The translations under genes were made by a program, and so were the position numbers. From Chryseobacterium turcicum (GTDB lineage: Bacteria > Bacteroidota > Bacteroidia > Flavobacteriales > Weeksellaceae), in contig NZ_JAJNAY010000002.1 of NCBI RefSeq assembly GCF_021010565.1, forward strand, positions 372,001-436,000: a DNA stretch of 64,000 nucleotides. The letters run 5' to 3'. Shown piece by piece: positions 16,898 through 25,309 of this stretch (position 1 is the first letter of the stretch; each line of letters opens with the position of its first letter). Below the pieces are notes generated by a model. The model worked only from the letters and a program-made list of their open reading frames with translations. It was not told the origin of the DNA and did not search any database.

Positions 16898-18313
16898 TTA
16901 TCTGTTAACTCTTTTCGCTTTAACAGCAGCTTCAGGAATATCTTGTACCGTTCTGAAACCGATATAACTTCTTGCAGAATCTTTGTTTTCCCAGTCTCTT
17001 GCCCCTGTCATCAACATATAACCAACATCTTTCCAAGAACCACCTCTTACAGATTTTTTGTTATCTGCTTTAGATTTAATAGAAGGATTTAAAGTAGAAG
17101 AGAACCCGTAAGCAGAATTGTTGTATCCTGAATCAGTCCACTCAGATACGTTACCTGCCATATCAAATAATCCAAAAGTATTTTTCTTGAATTTTTTTAC
17201 AGGAGCAGCGTAGGTATAAGTACCTTTTTTCTCATCTTCCATATAGCTACCTCTTTTTGGCTTGAAGTTTGCTAAGTAACAACCTCTATCATCCATTAAG
17301 TAAGGACCTCCCCAAGGGTAAGTTGCATTTTGTTTTCCACCTCTTGCAGCATATTCCCATTCCATTTCGTTAGGAAGACGGAAACGTAAAGGTCTTTGTT
17401 GTTTTCTTTTTAAGCTTTCGTTATAATCAGACTTTAATTTAGTTCTGAAATCACAATATGCTCTAGCTTGATCCCAAGTTACCCCAACAACAGGATAATC
17501 TTTGTAAGCTTTGTGCCAGAAATATTGCTCAAATAAAGGCTCATTATAAGTAAAGTGGAAATCATTTACCCAAACTGTTGTATCTGGATAGATAGAAATA
17601 CTTTCGCTTCTTAAGAAGTTTACTCCTCTTTCGTTATCAGCGATAGCTACATCCATATCTCCCCATCTATAACCATATTTTAATTTACTAACATCAATAA
17701 GTCTTTCACTTCCTACTCTAGAAGAAGCAGGTAAATACATAGACTCAAGAACTTCAGCATATTCTACATCAGGATATTTTGATGTATTCCAATGTAATGG
17801 AATTTTCCAATCTAATTTTTTGCTTGCATCAAAACCGTCGTCTCTTCCTCCGGCTCCTTCAAGATATTCCTGATATGGTGTTAAGTTTTCTTCTTTTTTA
17901 GCAAGATAAGCATAGTCTCCGATGCTTGCGCCTTTACCGCCACCATCGCCACCTTCACCTGCAGCTTCAGCAAGCATTGTTCTAGCGATAGAATCTCTTA
18001 CGTAATTGATGAAAACTCTGTATTCTGCATTAGTAGTTTCAGCTTCATCCATAAAGAAAGGAGCTACGGTTACCGTTTTCAAAGGTGCAGTTTCACCATT
18101 ATTGGTAAATGATTCATCGGCCATACCAGCAATAAAAGAACCGCCAGGAATTGCCACCATCCCATAAGGTCTTTGTGCAACAAATGATTTTGTTTTTTCT
18201 CTAGGTATCAATTCTCCTTTTGTTCCAGGCTTCCCTACAGAAGAAGATCCACCACCTGAACAAGATACCGATGCTACCGACGCAGACAATAATAAAAGAA
18301 ATATCCTTTTCAT
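16898..18313 (-). CDS. gldK: Type IX secretion system ring lipoprotein GldK
   Basis: 471 residues. Lipoprotein signal ending SVSC with Cys18 followed by SGGG. The body is an FGE-sulfatase-type fold: GMVAIPGGSFIAGMADESFT, FMDEAETTNAEYRVFINYV, PVVGVTWDQARAYCDF, RLPNEMEWEYAARGG and NVSEWTDSGYN, ending with SVRGGSW and YIGFRTVQD. GldK/PorK has lost enzyme activity and forms the periplasmic ring with GldN. First gene of the operon. The upstream region holds TATATTTAC on the minus strand, a weak match to the Bacteroidota -7 box. Confidence 0.95.
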   Translation of the reverse strand: MKRIFLLLLSASVASVSCSGGGSSSVGKPGTKGELIPREKTKSFVAQRPYGMVAIPGGSFIAGMADESFTNNGETAPLKTVTVAPFFMDEAETTNAEYRVFINYVRDSIARTMLAEAAGEGGDGGGKGASIGDYAYLAKKEENLTPYQEYLEGAGGRDDGFDASKKLDWKIPLHWNTSKYPDVEYAEVLESMYLPASSRVGSERLIDVSKLKYGYRWGDMDVAIADNERGVNFLRSESISIYPDTTVWVNDFHFTYNEPLFEQYFWHKAYKDYPVVGVTWDQARAYCDFRTKLKSDYNESLKRKQQRPLRFRLPNEMEWEYAARGGKQNATYPWGGPYLMDDRGCYLANFKPKRGSYMEDEKKGTYTYAAPVKKFKKNTFGLFDMAGNVSEWTDSGYNNSAYGFSSTLNPSIKSKADNKKSVRGGSWKDVGYMLMTGARDWENKDSARSYIGFRTVQDIPEAAVKAKRVNR

Positions 18314-18421
18314 GTTAATTTTTATAATTAAGCCGTAAATATATAATTTTTTTAAGAAACTTTTAAGATTTTTTTCAGAATAACGAAAAAAACCTAAACT
18401 TATTTTATTTCCAAGTACTTT

Positions 18422-20275
18422 TTACTCTACAGTTACAGATTTTGCAAGATTTCTTGGCTGGTCTACATTGGCACCTCTATACACTGCTATGTAATAAGCT
18501 AATAATTGTAATGGTACAGAAGCTACTATTGGAGAAAAACATTCTGAGGTTTCAGGGATTTCAATCACATAATCAGCCATTGCACTTACCTGAGTATCTC
18601 CTTTGTTTACTACGGCAATTACTTTACCTTTTCTAGCCTTAATTTCCTGTACATTGCTTACAATCTTCTCATAGTGTCCTTTTTTAGGGGCAATGATAAC
18701 AATTGGCATGTTTTCGTCAATTAGAGCGATTGGGCCATGTTTCATTTCTGCGGCAGGATAACCCTCTGCATGGATATAAGAGATTTCTTTTAATTTAAGA
18801 GCGCCTTCCAAAGCCGCAGGATAATTGTACCCTCTTCCTAAGTATAAGAAATTGGTAGCATCGATGAAGTCTTTTGCGATATGCTGAGTAAGCTCATGGG
18901 TAGCTTCTAATACTTCTTCGATTTTTTTAGGAATCGCATCAAGTTCTGAGATAAGACTCATAAATTCAGCAGTTCCTAAGTTACCGTTGTGATTTCCTAA
19001 TTTTAATGCAATTAAAGAAAGAATGGTCAACTGTGCTGTAAATGCTTTTGTAGAAGCAACACCAATTTCTGGCCCTGCGTGAGTATAAGATCCGGCATCT
19101 GTAATTCTTGCAATAGAAGAATCTACTACATTACATATACCATATATAAATGCACCTCTTTCTTTTGCTAGTTTTAAAGCAGCCATCGTGTCTGCCGTTT
19201 CTCCTGACTGAGAAATTGCAATGACAACGTCTTTATCCGTAATAATAGGGTTTCTGTATCTAAATTCTGATGCATACTCTACTTCTACAGGAATTCTTGC
19301 AAACTCTTCGATTAGATATTCACCGATAAGGCCTGCATGCCAAGAAGTACCGCAAGCGATAATGATAATCCTATTAGCGTTTTTGAATTTTTCTACATGA
19401 TCCCAAATTCCGGCCATTTTAATAACTCCTTCATTTACAATAAGTCTTCCTCTCATTGTATCGTGGATAGATTTTGGCTGTTCAAAGATTTCTTTAAGCA
19501 TAAAATGCTCATATCCACCTTTTTCTATTTGTTCTAAGCTTAATTTTAATTCTTGAATTTCAGGAATTATTTTAGAATTATCATTGATTGTTCTGATGTC
19601 TACGCCTCCTTCCAAAGATATTGTTGCCATATGCCCTTCTTCAAGGTAAATAGCTTCTTTAGTAAACTCAACAAAAGGAGATGCATCAGAAGCGATAAAA
19701 TATTCTTTATTACCAATTCCAATTGCCAATGGAGAACCTAATCTCGCAACAACTAAAACCCCTGGATGGTCTTCGTGCATTACGGTAATAGCATAGGCTC
19801 CATATACTTCGTTTAATGCATATCTTACAGCTTCAGGAAAATCTGTTTCAGAATTAAGATCTGTAAAATACTGAATAAGATTAACTAAAACTTCTGTATC
19901 TGTTTCAGATTTAAAAGAAAAACCTTTTTCGGTAAGCATTGTTTTAATGGTGTCATAATTTTCAATAATACCATTATGAACAAGTGCAATTTTTCCGTTA
20001 TTTGAAACATGAGGATGTGAATTTCTATCACTTGGTACACCGTGAGTTGCCCAACGCGTGTGACCCATTCCTATTTTGGAAGTTCCTTTTAAATTATTTG
20101 AAATATTGACCAAATCATCAACCTTGCCTTTCGTTTTTTCAACGCTAAAGCTGTTGGCTGTATTTTCTAAAACAATTCCGGCACTGTCGTACCCTCTATA
20201 TTCTAATCTTCTAAGACCATTGATAACAATATCATAGGCATCTTGAAAACCTGTATAACCAACTATTCCGCACAT
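18422..20275 (-). CDS. glmS: Glutamine--fructose-6-phosphate aminotransferase (isomerizing)
   Basis: 617 residues. It makes glucosamine-6-phosphate from fructose-6-phosphate and glutamine, the first step to UDP-GlcNAc for cell wall and LPS. The class II amidotransferase domain starts MCGIVGYTG with catalytic Cys2. MGHTRWATHGVP and GNLGT blocks are seen, then two SIS domains (IIACGTSWHAGLIGEY with SQSGETADT; YLGRGYNYPAALEGALKLKE), ending NLAKSVTVE as in the family. Third gene after glycogen synthase-like and DUF4270 genes, 36 bp gap. No glmS ribozyme is apparent upstream. Confidence 0.97.
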   Translation of the reverse strand: MCGIVGYTGFQDAYDIVINGLRRLEYRGYDSAGIVLENTANSFSVEKTKGKVDDLVNISNNLKGTSKIGMGHTRWATHGVPSDRNSHPHVSNNGKIALVHNGIIENYDTIKTMLTEKGFSFKSETDTEVLVNLIQYFTDLNSETDFPEAVRYALNEVYGAYAITVMHEDHPGVLVVARLGSPLAIGIGNKEYFIASDASPFVEFTKEAIYLEEGHMATISLEGGVDIRTINDNSKIIPEIQELKLSLEQIEKGGYEHFMLKEIFEQPKSIHDTMRGRLIVNEGVIKMAGIWDHVEKFKNANRIIIIACGTSWHAGLIGEYLIEEFARIPVEVEYASEFRYRNPIITDKDVVIAISQSGETADTMAALKLAKERGAFIYGICNVVDSSIARITDAGSYTHAGPEIGVASTKAFTAQLTILSLIALKLGNHNGNLGTAEFMSLISELDAIPKKIEEVLEATHELTQHIAKDFIDATNFLYLGRGYNYPAALEGALKLKEISYIHAEGYPAAEMKHGPIALIDENMPIVIIAPKKGHYEKIVSNVQEIKARKGKVIAVVNKGDTQVSAMADYVIEIPETSECFSPIVASVPLQLLAYYIAVYRGANVDQPRNLAKSVTVE

Positions 20276-20311
20276 AATTTAATCGAGTGTTTTTTTTAAT
20301 ATTTTTAGTTT

Positions 20312-21940
20312 TTATTTTTTGGTACCATGTGTAACCAATAGCTTAATCTTTTTATCGCTTGAAGAATTAGAACCTACAAAAACAGTTCTTCCCATAGAAA
20401 AAGCTCTTGAAGTAGAATTATATCCCGCAATAGCACCGGAAGCGTTTGGTAAAAATTGAGCAAGATCTATCTTGAAATATTTATCTTTATATTTATCATA
20501 AGTATCAGTTGACTCTACAATATCTTTTAAAGAACGAGTTACCGTAAACTCATAAGACGCTGGGTTCTTATCTGTATTATAAGCTCTTACAGGAATAAAA
20601 GTAGCTCCTAATGAAGTAGGATCTGTCGTAAATGCCGTTGTTTCTTTACCGGCAGAATCTTTATTTCTTTGAACAATAGTAAAATCTTGAGCACCTAGCT
20701 TTGGATAAGGGTTTACCCATTCTATTTCATCTGTATAAATTCTGATTTTTGCACTGATAATAGCAGCCTTATCGTCTTGGTAAAGTTTTCTAAGTATATC
20801 AATCTCTTCTTTTTTGAATTTTATACCTATAGAATTACCTCCCATTCCTTGGGCGTACAGTTTTTCATCTCCTATTTCTTTATTTCCAAAAGCAAAATCG
20901 TTAATTTTAGCATTTGTTCTATTATATTCATAATAAGCAGAATGCATATTTGTAAATTTCACAGCAAACTCATATTTTGTTTGAGGTCTTTTGGGAGGAG
21001 CTCCAGCTACAGCTAAATCATTCTTATAATACATAATCAACTCCATATCGTTAGGAGCAAATTGGAATAAGTAACCATCATCTTCAGCTACAGAAACTTT
21101 TAAACCTCTGAAATGTCTGATAAAATTCGAAGCATCACTTAGCTCAGGTTGTCCTTTCTTATCAATAATTTTAGATTGAAATAAAGTCGGTGATAACTGG
21201 ATTCTTATACCAGGTGCTGATGAAGGTGTTATTTGAGAATTATCAGAATCTTTAGTAATGGTTACAGCGCTCACATTCCCCTCTTTAATTTCTTTAGAAC
21301 CTAAAAGAGGAGTGTATGTGTCAAATTTTTTATCAGAATAAACATAATCATTATACCCATTCATAAATTCTTTTACTTCATGTACCTCTAGAGTAAGTTT
21401 CTTTTTGGTTTTTCCGAATTTTGTAATAGGATAAGTACTCACCACTTTTTTAGCATCTATATTAGTACCTACATTTCCATTAGCATCTAGACCTCCGTTC
21501 TGATAAACATAATTTTCATCTGTAGTAGTAGCGATAAGCGAATCTATACGATAGCTAGGCTTAAGAACCAAAACTACAGAATCTACGACTGCGTTAGTTC
21601 CAAAATCAGGATTATCAGCAGCCAATCTCACCTGAGTAAAATACGAAGCTCTCTGCATTCCAAACTGACTTTCATTAAAAGCGCCTAAAACCGCTGTAGA
21701 AGAAGTTGAAGAAGAGCCAATAATATTTAATAATTTATACGCATCTGTTCTTATCGTATCATTATTTTTAAAGTTATAAGCAATAAGATCATAAGAAGAC
21801 TCTACTCCTTCTGCAGCACCATTTAAAAATAACTGCTCTCCTAGAGAATCTGGTTCCGGCTCGCAGTTATAAACCAATACACCCCCTAAAACCATTACAG
21901 AAAGAAGGGTGAAAACTTTTCTAATATTATAAATCATCAA
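20312..21940 (-). CDS. DUF4270 family lipoprotein
   Basis: 542 residues. The N-terminal signal ends GGVLVYNC, giving a probable lipoprotein, and is followed by EPEPDSLGEQLF, typical of DUF4270. The body is beta-rich, with SNFIRHFRGLKVSVAEDDGY and the closing GRTVFVGSNSSSDKKIKLLV as recognisable family segments. The family is confined to Bacteroidota and its function is unknown; members are predicted outer-membrane or surface lipoproteins. It sits between the glycogen synthase-like gene (8 bp) and glmS, a gene order I recall from other Flavobacteriia. Confidence 0.85.
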   Translation of the reverse strand: MMIYNIRKVFTLLSVMVLGGVLVYNCEPEPDSLGEQLFLNGAAEGVESSYDLIAYNFKNNDTIRTDAYKLLNIIGSSSTSSTAVLGAFNESQFGMQRASYFTQVRLAADNPDFGTNAVVDSVVLVLKPSYRIDSLIATTTDENYVYQNGGLDANGNVGTNIDAKKVVSTYPITKFGKTKKKLTLEVHEVKEFMNGYNDYVYSDKKFDTYTPLLGSKEIKEGNVSAVTITKDSDNSQITPSSAPGIRIQLSPTLFQSKIIDKKGQPELSDASNFIRHFRGLKVSVAEDDGYLFQFAPNDMELIMYYKNDLAVAGAPPKRPQTKYEFAVKFTNMHSAYYEYNRTNAKINDFAFGNKEIGDEKLYAQGMGGNSIGIKFKKEEIDILRKLYQDDKAAIISAKIRIYTDEIEWVNPYPKLGAQDFTIVQRNKDSAGKETTAFTTDPTSLGATFIPVRAYNTDKNPASYEFTVTRSLKDIVESTDTYDKYKDKYFKIDLAQFLPNASGAIAGYNSTSRAFSMGRTVFVGSNSSSDKKIKLLVTHGTKK

Positions 21941-21948
21941 AATGTATA

Positions 21949-22719
21949 TTAATATAATTTACTGATAGAGTCTACATCAAGGTATTCAGATTTTGAAGTA
22001 GCCGTTTCATTAAAGCCTTTGTCAAGATCACCGTTCAAAAACTCATCTCCTTTTACGACTTCGTCTACATAATTCATACTTTCAATTACGAAACTCTCGA
22101 AGCTCGGTTTATTTAACGCATTTAAATCTGAAATATTATCAAACTGCAGTTTCTCACCTACATTTTCTGCCAAAGCTGCATCTTTCTCATTGTATAATGA
22201 AAGTACAATTTTAGCATCTTTGAAGTAAGTATCAGATTTGTAGTAGGTTTTTAGATAAATAGGCACAAAAGAAGACATCCATCCATTTAAGTGAATTACG
22301 TCTGGAACCCAGTTTAGTTTTTTAATAGTTTCTATTACACCACGTGCAAAGAATATAGCTCTCTCATCATTATCGTCAAACGCTACACCTGCATCATCAA
22401 AATAATATTGTTTTCTTTTGAAGTATTCTTCGTTATCGATAAAATAAACCTGCAACCTTTCTCCTGGAAGTGAAGCCACTTTAATAATTAAAGGTTGATC
22501 TAAATCATTGATAATAATATTCATCCCCGAAAGACGAATCACTTCATGAAGTTGAAATTTCCTCTCACTTATCTGTCCGAATCTTGGCATAAAAACTCTT
22601 ACATCATTGCCTTCTTGGTGCATTTTAAGTGCCATTTTGTTTACCACCGCTGCTAAATTTGTGTCTTCCTGATAAGGGTACATCTCTGTGGTAATGTACA
22701 GTATTTTCTGATTGGGCAT
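21949..22719 (-). CDS. Glycogen/starch synthase-like protein, N-terminal (GT5) domain only
   Basis: 256 residues. The sequence matches the N-terminal Rossmann domain of glycogen synthase: ILYITTEMYPYQEDTNLAAV, the RVFMPRFGQI segment, LQVYFIDNEEYF and PDVIHLNGWMSSFVPIYLK. Classical GlgA proteins are about 480 residues, with a C-terminal ADP-glucose-binding GT1-like domain that is missing here; the protein ends after a short acidic tail. The KTGGL motif of GlgA is replaced by EDTNLAAV, so a catalytic role is doubtful. This short form appears conserved in the group and is not a recent truncation: the frame is intact and the downstream gene follows after 8 bp. Confidence 0.8.
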   Translation of the reverse strand: MPNQKILYITTEMYPYQEDTNLAAVVNKMALKMHQEGNDVRVFMPRFGQISERKFQLHEVIRLSGMNIIINDLDQPLIIKVASLPGERLQVYFIDNEEYFKRKQYYFDDAGVAFDDNDERAIFFARGVIETIKKLNWVPDVIHLNGWMSSFVPIYLKTYYKSDTYFKDAKIVLSLYNEKDAALAENVGEKLQFDNISDLNALNKPSFESFVIESMNYVDEVVKGDEFLNGDLDKGFNETATSKSEYLDVDSISKLY

Positions 22720-22757
22720 ATAATTTTTTATATAATTTTAAATAACGCTCTAATATG

Positions 22758-22765
22758 CAAAATTA
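22758..22765 (-). promoter_or_regulatory. -7 box for the glycogen synthase-DUF4270-glmS operon
   Basis: TAATTTTG on the minus strand matches the Bacteroidota TAnnTTTG box and lies 39 bases before the start at 22719. No convincing -33 TTG at standard spacing was found. Confidence 0.5.
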
Positions 22766-22859
22766 CGAAAAAACATTCAACATTATTCTAATTAACATTT
22801 TTTTACGATAGTTATTGAGATAATGCATAAAAACTAAAAACGAATCTCTTAATATTTAG

Positions 22860-22867
22860 TATTTTTG
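22860..22867 (+). promoter_or_regulatory. -7 box for panC
   Basis: TATTTTTG matches TAnnTTTG and lies 20 bases before the panC start codon. It is divergent from the box at 22758-22765. Confidence 0.45.
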
Positions 22868-22887
22868 AATTGTTATTAAAATAAACT

Positions 22888-23736
22888 ATGGAAGTTCTAA
22901 AAAACAAAAAAACACTTCAGGATTTTATAGAAAGACAGAAGGAAATGGGCAAAAAAATAGGTTTTGCGCCTACTATGGGCGCTTTACACAATGGTCACTT
23001 ATCATTGTATGAAGCTGCAAGGAAAGAAAATGACCTGGTCATCTCATCAATTTTTGTAAACCCTACACAATTTAACAATGCTGAAGATTTGGAAAAATAC
23101 CCTAGAGACACCGATCGCGATATCTCTATTCTCAAAAATTCAGGGCTTGTAGACGCTGTTTACCTTCCTCAAGTTGAAGATATCTATCCTGAAAAAACAG
23201 AAAGCCAGCGCTATGATTACGATGGTTTAGAAAATGAAATGGAAGGAAAGTCTAGACCCGGCCATTTTGATGGTGTAGGAACGGTAGTTGAAGAGCTCTT
23301 CAAACAAGTAAAAGCGGACAACGCATACTTCGGAGAAAAAGATTTTCAGCAATTGGCAATCATTAAAAAAATGGTTGAAAAAAAACTGCTTCCTATCAAA
23401 ATAAAAGGAGTCTCTATTTACAGAGCAGAAAACGGCTTAGCTTTAAGCTCAAGAAACCAGCGTCTCACCGAAGCAAGAAAAGAGGAGGCTAAAATTATCT
23501 TCGAAACATTAATGAAAGTAAAAAAATCGTTTAAAAACACTTCGGTTTTAAATATTAAGGAAAATGTAAATGAAATCTTTCAGAACCACAAAGACATGGA
23601 GCTGGAGTATTTTCTGATTGCTGACGAAAGCACATTGAAAGAAATTGACCAAAGAGAAGAAAATAAATCTTACAGAGCGTTTATTGTAGTTAATGTAGAT
23701 GGAGTAAGATTAATTGACAATATGCATTTGGATTGA
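22888..23736 (+). CDS. panC: Pantothenate synthetase (pantoate--beta-alanine ligase)
   Basis: 282 residues. It joins pantoate and beta-alanine with ATP to make pantothenate for coenzyme A. Motifs: APTMGALHNGHLSLYEAAR (HxGH nucleotidyl-transfer site), SIFVNPTQFN, DAVYLPQVEDIYP, GRPGHFDGVGTVVEELF-like text, AYFGEKDFQQLAII and LALSSRNQRL (signature SSRN). Length is normal for PanC. Divergent from the glycogen synthase operon; a strong hairpin follows 10 bases after the stop. Confidence 0.96.
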   Translation: MEVLKNKKTLQDFIERQKEMGKKIGFAPTMGALHNGHLSLYEAARKENDLVISSIFVNPTQFNNAEDLEKYPRDTDRDISILKNSGLVDAVYLPQVEDIYPEKTESQRYDYDGLENEMEGKSRPGHFDGVGTVVEELFKQVKADNAYFGEKDFQQLAIIKKMVEKKLLPIKIKGVSIYRAENGLALSSRNQRLTEARKEEAKIIFETLMKVKKSFKNTSVLNIKENVNEIFQNHKDMELEYFLIADESTLKEIDQREENKSYRAFIVVNVDGVRLIDNMHLD

Positions 23737-23745
23737 CATAAAAAA

Positions 23746-23773
23746 TCAAAGGCTTCCTGAAGGAAGCCTTTGA
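23746..23773 (+). terminator. Hairpin after panC
   Basis: Perfect 13 bp stem TCAAAGGCTTCCT / AGGAAGCCTTTGA with a 2-base centre (or 12 bp with 4). There is no T-run after it on the plus strand, but an A-run precedes it, so on the minus strand it would be a standard terminator for the tRNA transcript. Confidence 0.65.
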
Positions 23774-23826
23774 ACACCAAATCACAAAATATTAATATGA
23801 AAAAAATTTACTTTTCAGTAAACTTG

Positions 23827-23899
23827 TGACCCGGCTGGGATTCGAACCCAGGACCCATACATTAAAAGTGTATTGCTCTACCAGCTGAGCTACCGAGTC
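23827..23899 (-). tRNA. tRNA-Lys (anticodon UUU)
   Basis: Minus strand: acceptor GACTCGG / CCGGGTC, D arm AGCTCAGCTGGTAGAGC, anticodon loop CTTTTAA, T arm TGGGTTCGAATCCCA. 73 bases without CCA. Identical to the copy at 24097-24169. Confidence 0.96.
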
Positions 23900-23978
23900 G
23901 GTCACATAAAATTAACGAGGACAAATATAAAATATTTTTTACAAAATATCAAACATTAATTAAATATTTTTTTTGCTG

Positions 23979-24061
23979 TGCCTGTGACTGGATTCGAACC
24001 AGCACATCCTTAGGAAACCACCCCCTCAAGATGGCGTGTCTACCAATTTCACCACACAAGC
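23979..24061 (-). tRNA. tRNA-Leu (anticodon GAG)
   Basis: Minus strand: acceptor GCTTGTG / CACAGGC, D arm TGGTGAAATTGGTAGACAC, anticodon stem CCATC / GGTGG with loop TTGAGGG, a long variable arm typical of class II tRNAs, and T loop GTTCGAATC. 83 bases, no encoded CCA. Confidence 0.94.
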
Positions 24062-24096
24062 TATAAAATTACAAAAATCTAGTAATTTTTTTTAAG

Positions 24097-24169
24097 TGAC
24101 CCGGCTGGGATTCGAACCCAGGACCCATACATTAAAAGTGTATTGCTCTACCAGCTGAGCTACCGAGTC
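24097..24169 (-). tRNA. tRNA-Lys (anticodon UUU), second copy
   Basis: Identical in all 73 bases to the tRNA-Lys at 23827-23899; the identity extends a few bases on both sides (gtgac / gtcac). First tRNA of a Lys-Leu-Lys cluster read from the minus strand. Confidence 0.96.
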
Positions 24170-24285
24170 GGTCACTATATTATCAAGTTTTTACTGTTAA
24201 GTAATATCCTTGTTTTCAGTGGTGCAAAGATATAACTTTTTTCGTTATCTCAAAATTTTTTTGCAAATTTGTTTAAAATAATTTC

Positions 24286-24801
24286 ATGATAATTTCACTG
24301 GTAGGCTACATGGGGAGTGGTAAATCTCACATTTCCAAAATATTAAGCGACAAAATAAATTTTAAATTAATTGACCTCGACAAAGAGATTTCTAAGCGAA
24401 AAAAATTAACCATTCCCGAAATATTCGAAAAAATGGGGGAAATTCACTTTAGAAAATTAGAAAGAGAAATTTTGGAGGAGATCTTAGCCTCTCAAGAAAA
24501 TATCGTTTTGAGCCTGGGAGGCGGAACTCCGGTTTATTATAATAATATGGAAATTATTAATAATAGCTCGAAGAGTATTTTTTTGAGAGCCTCTATTGCT
24601 ACTTTGGCAGAAAGAATTTCAAAGCAGAAAGAAAAAAGACCGTTGATTGCAAAAATATCGGATGAAGATCTTCCTGAATTTATTGCCAAACATCTATTTG
24701 AACGAAATGTTTTTTACAGTAAAGCTCAGTTTAGCATTAATACAGATTCAAAGACTCCTGAAGATATCATTCAAGAAATAATAGAAAAGCTCTATCTCTA
24801 G
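24286..24801 (+). CDS. aroK: Shikimate kinase
   Basis: 171 residues, normal for AroK/AroL. It phosphorylates shikimate in aromatic amino acid synthesis. Walker A GYMGSGKSH at residues 7-15, the shikimate-binding LIDLDKEISKR, FRKLEREILEEIL, LSLGGGTPVYY and the lid KEKRPLIAK are all present. Stand-alone gene after the tRNA cluster; its terminator overlaps the last codons. Confidence 0.95.
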   Translation: MIISLVGYMGSGKSHISKILSDKINFKLIDLDKEISKRKKLTIPEIFEKMGEIHFRKLEREILEEILASQENIVLSLGGGTPVYYNNMEIINNSSKSIFLRASIATLAERISKQKEKRPLIAKISDEDLPEFIAKHLFERNVFYSKAQFSINTDSKTPEDIIQEIIEKLYL

Positions 24802-24808
24802 AGCTTTT
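24785..24808 (+). terminator. Terminator overlapping the aroK stop
   Basis: AAAAGCTCTA tctc TAGAGCTTTT followed by T and C residues. The A-run at the left makes it usable for the convergent S4 gene too. Confidence 0.75.
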
Positions 24809-24817
24809 TCTTTTAAA

Positions 24818-25255
24818 TTAATCGTTGGTTTCAGAATCACTGCCATCTTCACCAAAAAAATCGTCCCAATCTGTAAAGTCAGAGGCAACATCATTTTCAA
24901 CATAATCATCCATCTCTCTTCTATCTTTTTTGGTAGGTCTTCCTTCTCCCCTGTTTCGGTAGTATTCCTGAGACATTTTTCGCATCATTAAGATTTCGTA
25001 TTGATCTTTATCAGTTACATCTTTAATATGAAGCGATACCAATTTAGCCCCTATTCTACTTTTAGGAATTTGTATTACTTTAATTTTATAATCGATTTGA
25101 TTTTTGCGAATTTTGATAACATCTCCTTCTTTTACTTCTTTGGACGACTTCACAGTCGAGGCTCCAATAGAAACTCTGTTCTTTTTTATTTCATCTGCAG
25201 CCACCGATCTTGTTTTATAAAAACGAATGCTCCATAAAAATTTATCTATTCTCAT
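24818..25255 (-). CDS. S4-domain RNA-binding protein (Hsp15-like)
   Basis: 145 residues. The first 60 residues form an S4 domain: MRIDKFLWSIRFYKTRSVAA, KKNRVSIGASTVKSSKEVKEGD, IKIRKNQIDYKIKV, as in HslR/Hsp15 and related RqcP-like proteins that bind stalled 50S subunits carrying peptidyl-tRNA. The C-terminal third is acidic (DDFFGEDGSDSE) after a basic GRPTKKDRREMDD stretch. Divergent from the lipoprotein gene at 25310, only 54 bp away. Confidence 0.88.
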   Translation of the reverse strand: MRIDKFLWSIRFYKTRSVAADEIKKNRVSIGASTVKSSKEVKEGDVIKIRKNQIDYKIKVIQIPKSRIGAKLVSLHIKDVTDKDQYEILMMRKMSQEYYRNRGEGRPTKKDRREMDDYVENDVASDFTDWDDFFGEDGSDSETND

Positions 25256-25309
25256 ATTTTTTTATACTTTTGTCGTTATATTATTTGTAAAGTAATTAAA
25301 GTTTTTGAA

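Noticed and set aside
16898..18313. Active formylglycine-generating enzyme or sulfatase modifier
   Set aside because: The fold is present, but the gene is in the gldKLMN order and has the GldK lipoprotein form; the GldK branch is not catalytic.
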